Shown here: positions 27,401 to 33,522 of the stretch, piece after piece
Numbering within the stretch: the stretch's first letter is position 1
How the letters are laid out: the number at the start of each line of letters is the position of its first letter
Assembly (NCBI GenBank): GCA_020442545.1
Contig: JAGRJX010000052.1
Coordinates: forward strand, 1-48,511
Length of the DNA: 48,511 bases
Reading direction: 5' to 3'
Source: Lysobacterales bacterium
GTDB taxonomy: Bacteria; Pseudomonadota; Gammaproteobacteria; Xanthomonadales; Xanthomonadaceae
The notes under the pieces: model-generated
Databases searched by the model: none
Told to the model about the DNA's origin: nothing
Seen by the model: the letters and a program-made list of their open reading frames with translations, nothing else
Position numbers and translations under genes: made by a program

Positions 27401-28018
27401 ACCAGTCAGCGCGGGATCGGCGAAGCTGGCATCAACGCTGCCGTCCGCGGCATTCAGTCGAACCACGCCGCTGTGGGCGGTGCCATCAACTAGATAGAAA
27501 CGGCCGGCAGCCAGAATCTTGCCATCTGCCTGAAAGCTCATCCCGAACACCGCGTCGTTCACGTCGGGTGTGAAGCTGCTGTCAAAGCTGCCGTCGGTAT
27601 TCAGGCGGGCGAGGTTTGCCTGTGCCTGCCCGTTGGTCTGGGTGAAGGTGCCGCCAATCAACACCTTGCCGTCACCCTGAACAGCGATGCTGGTGACCCA
27701 GGTGGCGTATTGCGAGCCCGTGACGCTGGCATTGAAGCTGGTATCGAGGCTTCCGTCGGTGTTCAGGCGGACGATGCGGGCGACGGTCTGTCCGTCGATC
27801 TGGGTGAAACCGCCGCCGACCAGCAACTTGCCGTCTGCCTGACTGGCTACGGGCCACACCAGGTCGTTGGCATTGGGGTCGAACCCGTTCTGGGCCTGCA
27901 CGGCGCTGCATAGCATGAGGAACAGGCTGGCGAGCCAGAGCTGCAGGCCGACGCTGTGTCTGCGACGGTGCATGCCCGGTTGGCCGTCATGCCCCGAAGA
28001 TACTGTCCGATCCTTCAT
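24401..28018 (-). CDS. Secreted protein of 21 tandem delta-60 (beta-propeller-like) repeats
   Basis: This 1205-residue exported protein has a long signal sequence (basic residues 1-22, hydrophobic LQLWLASLFLMLCSAVQAQ near 26-44). I count 21 units of about 46-56 residues of the delta-60 repeat type. Each carries a QADGKLLVGGxFTxIxGQ-like strand pair followed by LARLNxDGSLDxxF, and unit 18 lacks part of the middle strand. Such repeats are predicted to form beta-propellers, possibly two or three here, but the function of the family is unknown. A separate C-terminal domain of about 100 residues ends in LTYLDASLFADGFE, where the last residues resemble a terminal tag common on exported proteins of this order. 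Start at 28018 is favoured by GAGGT upstream; ATG at 27973 is possible. Short repeats lie on both sides. Confidence 0.85.
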   Translation of the reverse strand: MKDRTVSSGHDGQPGMHRRRHSVGLQLWLASLFLMLCSAVQAQNGFDPNANDLVWPVASQADGKLLVGGGFTQIDGQTVARIVRLNTDGSLDTSFNASVTGSQYATWVTSIAVQGDGKVLIGGTFTQTNGQAQANLARLNTDGSFDSSFTPDVNDAVFGMSFQADGKILAAGRFYLVDGTAHSGVVRLNAADGSVDASFADPALTGGASPGAQTVAVQTDGKVVVGGGFLQIHGQSQPYLARLNMDGSLDNTFSPSLAFPELSVVVNKVLVQADGRILAGGKFSMVNGQSQRNLVRLNANGSIDGGFDVDTDWVISTMALQPDGQILLGGDFLFVGGKSRNRVARLGTDGSVDPYFDPDANAQVFGLVVQADGKVVIGGDFTVAGHRTRNRIARFNSDGTLDSFTFGSNAETLALAVQADGATVVGGDFTEVLGEPRDFIARINPDFSLDATFDPVANGEVRSLVVQDDGKLLVGGDFTEIAGQVRQHLARLNPDGSLDLAFDPAPNQAVNSIVVQTDGKLLIGGAFTEITGQPQQYLARLNADGSLDGAFVPTVDNEVLSVAVQTDDRILLGGWFSSVESQNRSHLARLHPDGSLDSSFDPGADDWIGSLVLQPDGKLLLAGGFMSVDGQVRHRIARLNRDGSLDAGFDPDADAAIDSLLMQPDGRILLGGAFSSIAGQPRHHIARLRLDGSLDGGFDPEADGIVGALAVRDDGKVVAGGQFARIGGRLRDRLALLNPQGRLDEFVNAGHYQGESYYVQSLTSRPDGKVLVGGQFPVLADSPRRKLALLDETGRIDSGFVADGNPPFEGFPRVLAIIPLPDGRWIVGGSFTEINGQALSYLARLNADGSPDLSFVANADGPVEKVLPWSDGKLMVSGGFSQIGGATRHRLALLNADGSADTSFDPGVAFSGAGNTVDAMAKAPDGKLLASGYGAILRLNPDGSTDTTLSLSGVLGANSRVYGMAQQADGKLVVGGDFGQANSQFLNLARLNTNGSVDASFNAGGSGDGADDWVTSVSLDAEGRAMVAGRFNTIRGQPRADIARFNTDGSLDADFDFTTDLDTSAMVHLSQQADGKVLVSGNFTRINDRTQQMLARLDTPDAALQTLDATLDGSIHWQRGGSAPRLFEVWFEQSSDGQTWTSLGPGERVADGWQLTGQSLPRNQNLWLRARGYSIGTGYLSGTAALIESVRLTYLDASLFADGFE

Positions 28019-28322
28019 TGCTTCGACCTCGCTGCAGCTACGCCATGTCGAGGCTCTGTGCGCGGCACTGATGATTTAGCGTCGTGCGAGCCTTCTCTCG
28101 CCTTTCACTGGGATTGTCGTAGTGAAGACCCGATACGGCGCGCGCAGTGCCTGGAGGCCCTAGACCGCGCAGCCGCGGTCGCCGCGTCCGACGCCTTTTG
28201 CATTCTGGACGTCGGACCGCGTCACCGGACAACAACGCACGATAAGGGCCATGGGCAAGCCCTGTCCAATGCAGGAGCCGAGTGAGTCTTCCGGTCATCG
28301 AATCCCCACGATGTGCTGGATC
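28019..28322. other. Gene-free stretch upstream of the delta-60 gene
   Basis: I see no convincing gene on either strand. An 8-bp inverted repeat (GTCCGACG 28186-28193 / CGTCGGAC 28210-28217) is the only clear structure. The 3' end of the transposase relic begins at 28323. The promoter of the delta-60 gene should lie here, but I cannot point to one. Confidence 0.5.
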
Positions 28323-28400
28323 GAACAGATCCAGCACGATGCACAGCTACAGCTTGCCCTCGCAAGTCTTGATCTCGCTGATGTCGGTGACCGACTTGGT
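28323..28400 (-). pseudogene. IS3-family transposase (OrfB) relic
   Basis: Twenty-six codons on the minus strand read TKSVTDISEIKTCEGKL, stop, LCIVLDLF. This matches the region around the first catalytic Asp of IS3-type DDE transposases (VTDI...T.EGKLYLC.VLDLF), with the Tyr codon changed to TAG. Another stop lies a few codons upstream and the sequence loses similarity right after LDLF, so only a fragment remains. A perfect 10-bp hairpin (GTGCTGGATC/GATCCAGCAC, 28313-28337) marks the downstream break point. It is inactive and points to past transposition next to the delta-60 gene. Confidence 0.7.
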
Positions 28401-28439
28401 CTCCGGCTCCTACTTCCGCCGCCGGCATGATGTCCCAAT

Positions 28440-28557
28440 CGCACGCCCGTCGCACGGCCCAGCGCGCCGTCGTCTCGACAGACGGCCAGTCTGCCTTCGC
28501 CGACGCCACTCGATCCGCACGACGGGCGTGCGGTGACGGTGGCGGATACTTGTTCAG
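28440..28557 (-). repeat. 118-nt inverted-repeat element, copy E2
   Basis: A perfect 13-bp stem pairs CGCACGCCCGTCG (28440-28452) with CGACGGGCGTGCG (28520-28532). Length and internal blocks match copy E1 at 19312-19429. Three stem base pairs differ between copies with both partners changed (TTCT/AGAA in E1, CACG/CGTG in E2), so pairing is kept while sequence is not. Its right end merges into the 32-bp repeat at 28537-28568. Confidence 0.6.
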
Positions 28558-28568
28558 CGTTGCCCTGG
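28537..28568 (+). repeat. Third copy of the 32-bp repeat
   Basis: It differs from the copy at 24332-24363 at 3 of 32 positions, in the same orientation. The match extends 12 further bases to the left (28525-28568 against 24320-24363, 41 of 44). The two direct copies bracket the delta-60 gene and the IS3 relic. This one ends 17 nt from the arfB stop codon. Confidence 0.7.
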
Positions 28569-28585
28569 CCCGTATGGAACGGTGC

Positions 28586-29005
28586 TCAGTCCCAACTTCC
28601 TTTCTTTCGCCCCGACTTGATCTGCCCGCGCTGTTTCTTGGCCTGGATGCGGCGTTCCTTGGCGGCGCGGCTGGGCCGGGTGGCGATGCGCGGCTTGTCG
28701 ACTTCCAGCGATTTCGCGATCCAGTCGATCAAGCGCTGGCGGGCATCCTCGCGGTTGCGATCCTGGCTGCGGAAACGCCGTGCCTGGATCACCATCACGC
28801 CGTCGTCGGTCAGCCGGCGATCGCGCCGCGACAGCAGGCGCTGGCGCTGCCAGTCATCTAGGCTCGGCGAATTCGCCACGTCAAAGCGCAGCTCCACCGC
28901 CGTCGCCACCTTGTTGACGTTTTGCCCACCCGGCCCCGGCGAGCGGATGAAACTCTCCGACAGCTCGGATTCCGGAATATGAAGGCGGGAGTTGACGACC
29001 AGCAT
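28586..29005 (-). CDS. arfB: Alternative ribosome-rescue factor ArfB (peptidyl-tRNA hydrolase)
   Basis: ArfB (YaeJ) releases stalled peptidyl-tRNA from ribosomes lacking a stop codon. The 139-residue protein has the class-I release-factor motif in SPGPGGQNVNKVATAVELRFDV, with GGQ near 27-29. Its basic C-terminal tail (RAAKERRIQAKKQRGQIKSGRKKGS) enters the empty mRNA channel in the characterised family. I used ATG at 29005, which matches the family N terminus (IPESELSESFIRS); longer starts extend into the adjacent repeat. It appears to be monocistronic. Confidence 0.94.
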   Translation of the reverse strand: MLVVNSRLHIPESELSESFIRSPGPGGQNVNKVATAVELRFDVANSPSLDDWQRQRLLSRRDRRLTDDGVMVIQARRFRSQDRNREDARQRLIDWIAKSLEVDKPRIATRPSRAAKERRIQAKKQRGQIKSGRKKGSWD

Positions 29006-29051
29006 GGCGACAAGTGTCAGCCGAACTTGCAAAGGGGGCGCAGCTGTTTGT

Positions 29052-29175
29052 CTCCTTCTCCCGGGAGCGGGGTGAGCGGACATGCCTGCGGGCCATGGCC
29101 CGCATGTCCAGCGAACGCCCAAGCCGTGCCGGCGAGGGCCGAGCGCGGAGCGAGGCTGGGATGAGGGTGGAGCTT
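29052..29175. repeat. REP-like intergenic sequence with strong palindrome
   Basis: Between arfB and the GST gene, CTCCTTCTCCCGGGAGCGGGG at one end and GGCTGGGATGAGGGTGGAG at the other resemble the two halves of the common CCCTCATCCCAGCC...GGAGAAGGAG intergenic repeats of this group. Inside lies a hairpin at 29078-29109: GGACATGC...GCATGTCC around the perfect palindrome GGGCCATGGCCC, with a four-base bulge. Confidence 0.45.
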
Positions 29176-29196
29176 CGAGAGGAGCATGCGAAGAAC

Positions 29197-29835
29197 TCAG
29201 CCGTTACCCGCCGCCGCTTCCTGCGCCGCATTCCACTCGGCATCCTTGGCCGCGGCACGCTGCACGGCAGGACGCGCCTGATAGCGTTCGACATAGGCGA
29301 CAACGGCCGGCGTCTTCTCCACCAGGCCAAAGCCGGTCAACCAGCTGAGCGCCGCGCCCCACAGCACGTCGACGGCGCTGAAGCGCTCGCCCAGCAGCCA
29401 CGGGCCCTTGGCCAGCTGCTGGTTCACCACCGCCATCACCGTGTCGTAGTTGGCGTAGGGCGAGGTGGCTCGTGCAGCGGGCTCGCGCTTCATCGCCTTG
29501 TCGATCACTGCCGGCTCGATACTGCAGCCGTAGAAAGCCATCCAGCGCAGGTAGGGGCCGCGATCCGGATCGCCGATGGCGGGTGCCAAGCCAGCGTCGG
29601 CGAAATGGTCGGCGAGGAACAGGTACACCGCCACCTGCTCGGTGACCACCGCGTCGCCCTGGCGGATCGTCGGCACCTTGCCCATCGGGTTGATGGCAAG
29701 GAAGTCCTCGCGGCTCTGGTCGCCGGCCTTGATGCTCATCAGCTTCAGGTCGTAGTCGGCACCCAGCTCCTCCATCAGCGCGAGGACGCCGGAGGAACGG
29801 GTATGCGGTGCGTGGAAGAACTCGATGCGGGACAT
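29197..29835 (-). CDS. Glutathione S-transferase family protein
   Basis: This is a 212-residue cytoplasmic GST. The N-terminal thioredoxin-like domain starts IEFFHAPHTRSSGVLALMEEL and includes the cis-Pro region INPMGKVPTIRQGDAVVTEQVAVYLFLADHF near 48-78 (glutathione gamma-Glu site VPTI and E/Q-S/V pocket). The all-alpha C-terminal domain includes GPWLLGERFSAVDVLWGAALSWL near 144-166, with the N-capping Asp motif. The substrate is unknown. The ATG lies four bases after the final stop of the interrupted secreted-protein frame upstream, which hints that the two once formed a coupled pair. Confidence 0.9.
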   Translation of the reverse strand: MSRIEFFHAPHTRSSGVLALMEELGADYDLKLMSIKAGDQSREDFLAINPMGKVPTIRQGDAVVTEQVAVYLFLADHFADAGLAPAIGDPDRGPYLRWMAFYGCSIEPAVIDKAMKREPAARATSPYANYDTVMAVVNQQLAKGPWLLGERFSAVDVLWGAALSWLTGFGLVEKTPAVVAYVERYQARPAVQRAAAKDAEWNAAQEAAAGNG

Positions 29836-29839
29836 GGCT

Positions 29840-30316
29840 TTACTCGCTACTCATGAAGATTTCGGGATACGCATAGACGCTGCGACGTGCGGAAATTTGC
29901 AGCCCACTCGCAATCTGATGCCACTCAAACTGTTCGGCGAAACCATCATCGTTGCTGGCATACCAAGGAACCCGAACGCCGCGCCCATCTGGAGACAAGT
30001 ATGTGGTGTCCGCTTACCCTTCCATTGGCAGTAACACGCTGCTCGCTGCGGCCAGACGAATATCCGCCACTTCGTCAAACAACGGAATGTCCGAATGCCA
30101 AGCGAAGGGCGCTGTGCAATCGACGGGAGCCGGTGGTGGCGGAGGCACCTGCTCGTCCGCAGCGAATGACGCCCGCAAACCCGCGTGACCTGACTCATCG
30201 GTAGAAGGGTCTGATGCAAAACGAGCACCCGAGGCAATCAGCACGGTCAATGTTAATGCAGAAGATACCAACGCCATCACGATGGAACGACCGATTCTTG
30301 AAAGTGCAGCTATCAC
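29840..30316 (-). pseudogene. Small exported protein gene interrupted by an in-frame TAA
   Basis: I do not recognise the family. A GTG start at 30316 opens 100 codons: a hydrophobic export signal (RSIVMALVSSALTLTVLIAS near 10-29), a Pro-rich linker (QVPPPPPAPVDCTAPFAW) and SSVLLPMEG. Then TAA occurs at 30014-30016. In the same frame 57 more protein-like codons follow (ADTTYLSPDGRGVRVPWYAS ... VYAYPEIFMSSE) up to a TAA at 29840-29842, four bases before the GST start. The simplest reading is a recent nonsense mutation in a gene of about 157 residues; a short functional product or a sequence error are alternatives. Codon third positions are clearly less GC-rich than in the neighbours, which suggests acquired DNA. 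Confidence 0.55.
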
Positions 30317-30386
30317 GCAGTCACCCGCTTCAGCATGGCAACGCCTGGCACTGCCGTGACCCGCTCAGTGGACATCGCTGACCAGC

Positions 30387-30635
30387 CTACGCCGCGTGCA
30401 GCTCTTCGCGGATCACCTGCCGCAGTGCATCGAGGGTGATCGGACTGCCGCCACTCGCGAGATATTCGCGCAATACGCGGTTGATTTCGGTCTGGTAGCC
30501 GGTGCCGGCGGCATCGGCCTTGTGACGGAACAGCTCGATGATGTCGTCATCGAGCATGATGGTGATGCGCGTCTTGCCAGGTGACGGCACCACCGCGCCA
30601 CGCTTGCCTTTTGAGAAGTCATATTCGCTACGCAT
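30387..30635 (-). CDS. brnA: BrnA-family antitoxin
   Basis: This is the antitoxin of a type II BrnT/BrnA module, 82 residues. The N terminus MRSEYDFSKGKRGAVVPSPGKTRITIMLDDDIIELFRHKA has the short linker and the ribbon-helix-helix strand (KTRITIMLDDDIIELF) that binds DNA. The C-terminal helices end GGSPITLDALRQVIREELHAA. I chose the ATG at 30635 because CGGAG lies about 8 nt upstream and because it matches the family start; an ATG at 30656 is less likely. It overlaps the toxin by 8 nt, so translation is coupled. BrnA typically represses its own promoter, and a palindrome there supports this. Confidence 0.87.
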   Translation of the reverse strand: MRSEYDFSKGKRGAVVPSPGKTRITIMLDDDIIELFRHKADAAGTGYQTEINRVLREYLASGGSPITLDALRQVIREELHAA

Positions 30636-30894
30636 GGTATTGCTCCGTTTCGCCACGGCTGGCCTTGCGAGCGGAAATCAGTCGCGTCCGCTCTCCGCGA
30701 ATGGTGTGGACGACAACCAGAACCCGGCCCAATGCGTCCATGCCGAGTGTGATCATTCGACGTTCGCCTTCGGCATCTGGGTCTTCGATGGTGAGTGCGT
30801 TGCTGTCGCGTAAGGCCTGCTCTGCGTGGGCAAAACTCACCCGGTGCTTTTTCAGATTTGACGCTGCCTTGCCGGGATCGAATTCGACTTCCAC
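30628..30894 (-). CDS. brnT: BrnT-family ribonuclease toxin
   Basis: BrnT is a RelE-like ribonuclease toxin, 88 residues. The family-typical opening VEFDPGKAASNLKKHRVSFAHAEQAL, the central ERRMITLGMDALGRVLVVVHTIRGERTRLISARKAS and the C-terminal ETEQYH are all present. The start codon is GTG at 30894; no Shine-Dalgarno sequence is visible in the very short leader (about 18 nt), which may keep toxin synthesis low. It precedes brnA, the usual toxin-first order. The nearby DNA is AT-rich compared with its surroundings, consistent with acquisition. Confidence 0.87.
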   Translation of the reverse strand: MEVEFDPGKAASNLKKHRVSFAHAEQALRDSNALTIEDPDAEGERRMITLGMDALGRVLVVVHTIRGERTRLISARKASRGETEQYHA

Positions 30895-30900
30895 GGAATC

Positions 30901-30924
30901 AATATGTATTTAATGCATATTATA
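30901..30924 (-). promoter_or_regulatory. brnTA promoter -10 and palindromic operator
   Basis: On the minus strand a perfect TATAAT (30924-30919) runs into a 21-bp palindrome (30901-30921) with half-sites AATATGCATT and AATACATATT around one central A, 9 of 10 positions symmetrical. The overlap of operator and -10 box fits autorepression by the ribbon-helix-helix antitoxin. No good -35 box is seen. Confidence 0.6.
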
Positions 30925-30956
30925 CTCAAGCCGTAGTGAGTGGGATGTGGTGAGCT

Positions 30957-31018
30957 TGCAAACCGCATCGCTCGCGATTTGTACGCGGTATCGATGCGGT
31001 TTGCACCGCATCCTACAA
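30957..31018. repeat. 14-bp inverted repeat, intergenic repeat family
   Basis: TGCAAACCGCATCG (30957-30970) and CGATGCGGTTTGCA (30992-31005) form a perfect 14-bp stem with a 21-nt loop. The adjoining ACCGCATCCTACAA resembles the common TAGGATGCGGT-type repeats between proteobacterial genes. It has no T-run, but it may stabilise or end the truC transcript on the minus strand. Confidence 0.5.
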
Positions 31019-31032
31019 GGTAAATCAGGATG

Positions 31033-31782
31033 TTAGGTGGAGCCGGGTGTTTTCAGGCTCAACGCCGACAACGCACGACCGAACTCGATATCCAGCGGCG
31101 CTTCGACGTCGATGCGGCGGCCATCCAACGGGTGATTGAACCCCAGCCGCCAGGCATGCAGCAGCATGCGGTGGACGCCGAGCATGCGGAAGACGCGGTT
31201 GTGGCGACCGTCGCCGTGGCTGGTGTCGCCGATCAGGTGGTGGCTGATGTGCTTCAAATGCCGGCGGATCTGCCGGTAGCGGCCGGTTTCCGGCTGGCAT
31301 TCGAGCAGCGCGTAGCGCGCCGTCGGGTGTGCACCGACGGCAACGTCGATCTCGGCGCGCCCCAGCGTTTTGTAGCAGGTACGCGCCTCGCGCTTTTCCG
31401 GCTTGCCGGGTCCACCGTCGATAGGATGGTCGATCAGCGCATCGGGCGGTTCCGGCCAGCCGCGCACCACGGCGAGATAGGACTTCGCCACCTCGCGCGA
31501 CATGAAGGCTTCACCCAGTGTCGAAACGCTGTCCTTGTCCAGCGCCAGCAGTACGCAGCCGCTGGTGGCGCGGTCGATACGATGGGCGAGATGGGCCGGC
31601 TGACCCAATGTCTCGCGCAGCCAGTCGACCAGGTAGCCGTCATCGCGGCCAACCAGCCGTGAGCGATGCACCGCCATGCCGGCCGGCTTGTTCACCACCA
31701 CGATGTGATCGTCGCGGTACAGGATCGCGGGCTGGTTCGGCGCGTTCCTGAACCTGCAAGCTGAAGATTGGAGTTCGTTCAT
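31033..31782 (-). CDS. truC: RluA-family pseudouridine synthase, probably TruC (tRNA U65)
   Basis: This 249-residue enzyme isomerises uridine to pseudouridine in RNA. The core begins ILYRDDHIVVVNKPAGMAVHRSRL near 20-43, the catalytic Asp lies in HLAHRIDRATSGCVLLAL near 84-101, and PETGRYRQIRRHLKHISHHLIGDTSHGDGRHNR near 175-207 is the RNA-facing region. The VHRSRL opening, the lack of an S4 domain and the DTSHGDGRHN block fit TruC better than RluA or RluD, but target choice is inferred. It is a single gene between ubiB and the brnTA module. Confidence 0.82.
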   Translation of the reverse strand: MNELQSSACRFRNAPNQPAILYRDDHIVVVNKPAGMAVHRSRLVGRDDGYLVDWLRETLGQPAHLAHRIDRATSGCVLLALDKDSVSTLGEAFMSREVAKSYLAVVRGWPEPPDALIDHPIDGGPGKPEKREARTCYKTLGRAEIDVAVGAHPTARYALLECQPETGRYRQIRRHLKHISHHLIGDTSHGDGRHNRVFRMLGVHRMLLHAWRLGFNHPLDGRRIDVEAPLDIEFGRALSALSLKTPGST

Positions 31783-31863
31783 GGTTCGACAGGCTCACCA
31801 CGAACGGCAGTGGCATTGAAGCGGCTCAAACTTCTCCTGATCGCATCGATGGTCACAGCGTGA

Positions 31864-33522
31864 TCAGCGACCGCTGCGCGGCCAGGCGGCGATCAGTGCG
31901 CCGATGCCGCCGATGCCGGCAATCCACGCCGCGGCGGGCAGGCCCAGCAAGCTCGGTCCGCCGGCTTCGAGCCCGTACAGCACCGAGGCGACGATCAGCA
32001 GGCCGACGCCGAGGATGGCGAACACGGTCTGCCGCTGGCCGGTGTGGCTGACGTCGGCGAGGCGCTTGAGGTCGTCGCTGGACAGGCGCAGGTGGGCGGT
32101 GCCGGTGGTGGCCTGCTTCAGATAATCGTGCAGCAGTTGCGGCATGTCGGGCGCGGCGGCCAGCCACGACGGCATCCGCTCGCGGATCATCTTCGCCACG
32201 GCCTGCGGGCTGCGCTTCTGGCGCAGGATGTCGGCCAGCACCGGTTTGGCCGTGGCCCAGATGTCGATGTCCGGGTCAAGCAGTCGACCGAGACCTTCGA
32301 TATTGAGCAGCGTTTTCTGCAGCAGGATCAACTGCGGCTGGATGGTGAGCTGGAACTGCCGCGACACCTTGAACAGCTTCAGCAGCACTTCGCCCAGCGC
32401 GATCTGCGACAGCGGACGGGTGAAGTACGGTTCGCAGACGGTGCGCACGGCGGCTTCGAGTTCGTCCAGACGCAGCGTTGCCGGCATCCAGCCGGCTTCG
32501 ATGTGCAGCTCGGCAATGCGTCGGTAGTTCTGCTCGAACATGGCGGTGAAGTTTTCCGCCAGGTAGTAGCGGTCGACATCCGGCAGCGAGCCCATGATGC
32601 CGAAGTCCAGCGCGATGAAGCGCGGGTTTTCAGGCCGCGTGGCGTCGACCCAGATGTTGCCGGGGTGCGCGTCTGCGTGAAAGAAGTTGTCGCGGAACAC
32701 CTGCTGGTAAAAGACTTGCACGCCTTTCGCAGCGAGCTTCTTGCGGTCGATACCGGCAGCGTCGATGGCTTCGATGTCATCCGAGGAAATGCCGCGCACG
32801 CGCTCCATGGTCAGCACTTTCTCGGTGCTGTGCGACCAGAACACCTCGGGCACATAGAGGTCGTCGGAGCCGAGGAAGTTGCGGCGCAGCAGCGAGGCAT
32901 TGGCGCCTTCACGCTGCAGGTCGAGTTCGTGGGTCAGCGAGCGTTCGATCTCGGCGACGATTTCCGCCGGGCGCGTGAGCGTGGGGTCCGGGCCAACCTT
33001 TTCGGCCAGTTTGGCCAGCGCGCGCAGCAGACTGAGGTCGTCCTTGATGCGCTCGTGAACACGCGGACGCAACACCTTGACCACCACGTCGCGACCGTCG
33101 GGCAATTCTGCCGCATGCACCTGCGCAATGGATGCCGAAGCCAGCGGCTGCATATCAAAGCGCGCGTAGGCTTTGGACACCGGCTGTTCCAGCTCGGCTT
33201 CGATCAGCGCCTTGGCTTCCTCGCCGGGGAACGGCGCCACCTGGTCCTGCAGGAAGCTCAGCTCGTCGGCGATGTCCGGTGGCAGCAGGTCGCGACGCGT
33301 GGAGAGAATCTGCCCGAACTTGACGAAGATCGGACCGAGATCCTGCAACGCCAGCTTCAGTCGCGCACCGCGCGAAAGTTCAGCGATATCGCGTCGTGCC
33401 CTGGGCACGAAGGGCTTGAGGATCGACAGCCAGCGCGCCAGCGGCGTGTCGTCAAGCAGGGCGTCGAGACGATAGCGCAGCAGCACCCGCAGGATGCCGA
33501 GGATGCGCAGCGGCAGCCTCAT
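31864..33522 (-). CDS. ubiB: Ubiquinone biosynthesis atypical kinase/ATPase UbiB
   Basis: UbiB is an ADCK-like ATPase required for early coenzyme Q assembly at the inner membrane. The 552-residue protein has the UbiB-specific KFGQ motif (LGPIFVKFGQILSTRRDLLP near 62-81), the Ala-rich nucleotide loop PLASASIAQVHAAELPDG near 126-143, and the catalytic-loop ADAHPGNIWVD and metal-binding ALDFGIMG blocks near 290-315. Two C-terminal membrane helices follow (VFAILGVGLLIVASVLYGL and LPAAAWIAGIGGIGALIAAW). It overlaps ubiJ by four bases (ATGA). ubiE, often first in this operon, is not adjacent here. Confidence 0.94.
   Translation of the reverse strand: MRLPLRILGILRVLLRYRLDALLDDTPLARWLSILKPFVPRARRDIAELSRGARLKLALQDLGPIFVKFGQILSTRRDLLPPDIADELSFLQDQVAPFPGEEAKALIEAELEQPVSKAYARFDMQPLASASIAQVHAAELPDGRDVVVKVLRPRVHERIKDDLSLLRALAKLAEKVGPDPTLTRPAEIVAEIERSLTHELDLQREGANASLLRRNFLGSDDLYVPEVFWSHSTEKVLTMERVRGISSDDIEAIDAAGIDRKKLAAKGVQVFYQQVFRDNFFHADAHPGNIWVDATRPENPRFIALDFGIMGSLPDVDRYYLAENFTAMFEQNYRRIAELHIEAGWMPATLRLDELEAAVRTVCEPYFTRPLSQIALGEVLLKLFKVSRQFQLTIQPQLILLQKTLLNIEGLGRLLDPDIDIWATAKPVLADILRQKRSPQAVAKMIRERMPSWLAAAPDMPQLLHDYLKQATTGTAHLRLSSDDLKRLADVSHTGQRQTVFAILGVGLLIVASVLYGLEAGGPSLLGLPAAAWIAGIGGIGALIAAWPRSGR

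Noticed and set aside
24671..27493. Long plus-strand frames with repeating VGVQADG- or IEAG-like patterns
   Set aside because: The periodicity is that of the delta-60 repeats read in antisense, not a second repeat protein.
24401..28018. Regularly spaced DNA repeats that could suggest a CRISPR array
   Set aside because: The period is about 140-165 nt, it is coding, and the repeats are degenerate and have no constant-length spacers.
28222..28509. 95-codon minus-strand frame upstream of the delta-60 gene
   Set aside because: It runs across the IS3 relic and element E2 in a different frame from the transposase match and has no ribosome site.
30014..30237. TAA in the small exported-protein gene as a recoding site
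   Set aside because: No selenocysteine or pyrrolysine system uses TAA and no readthrough signal is recognisable. A nonsense mutation is simpler.
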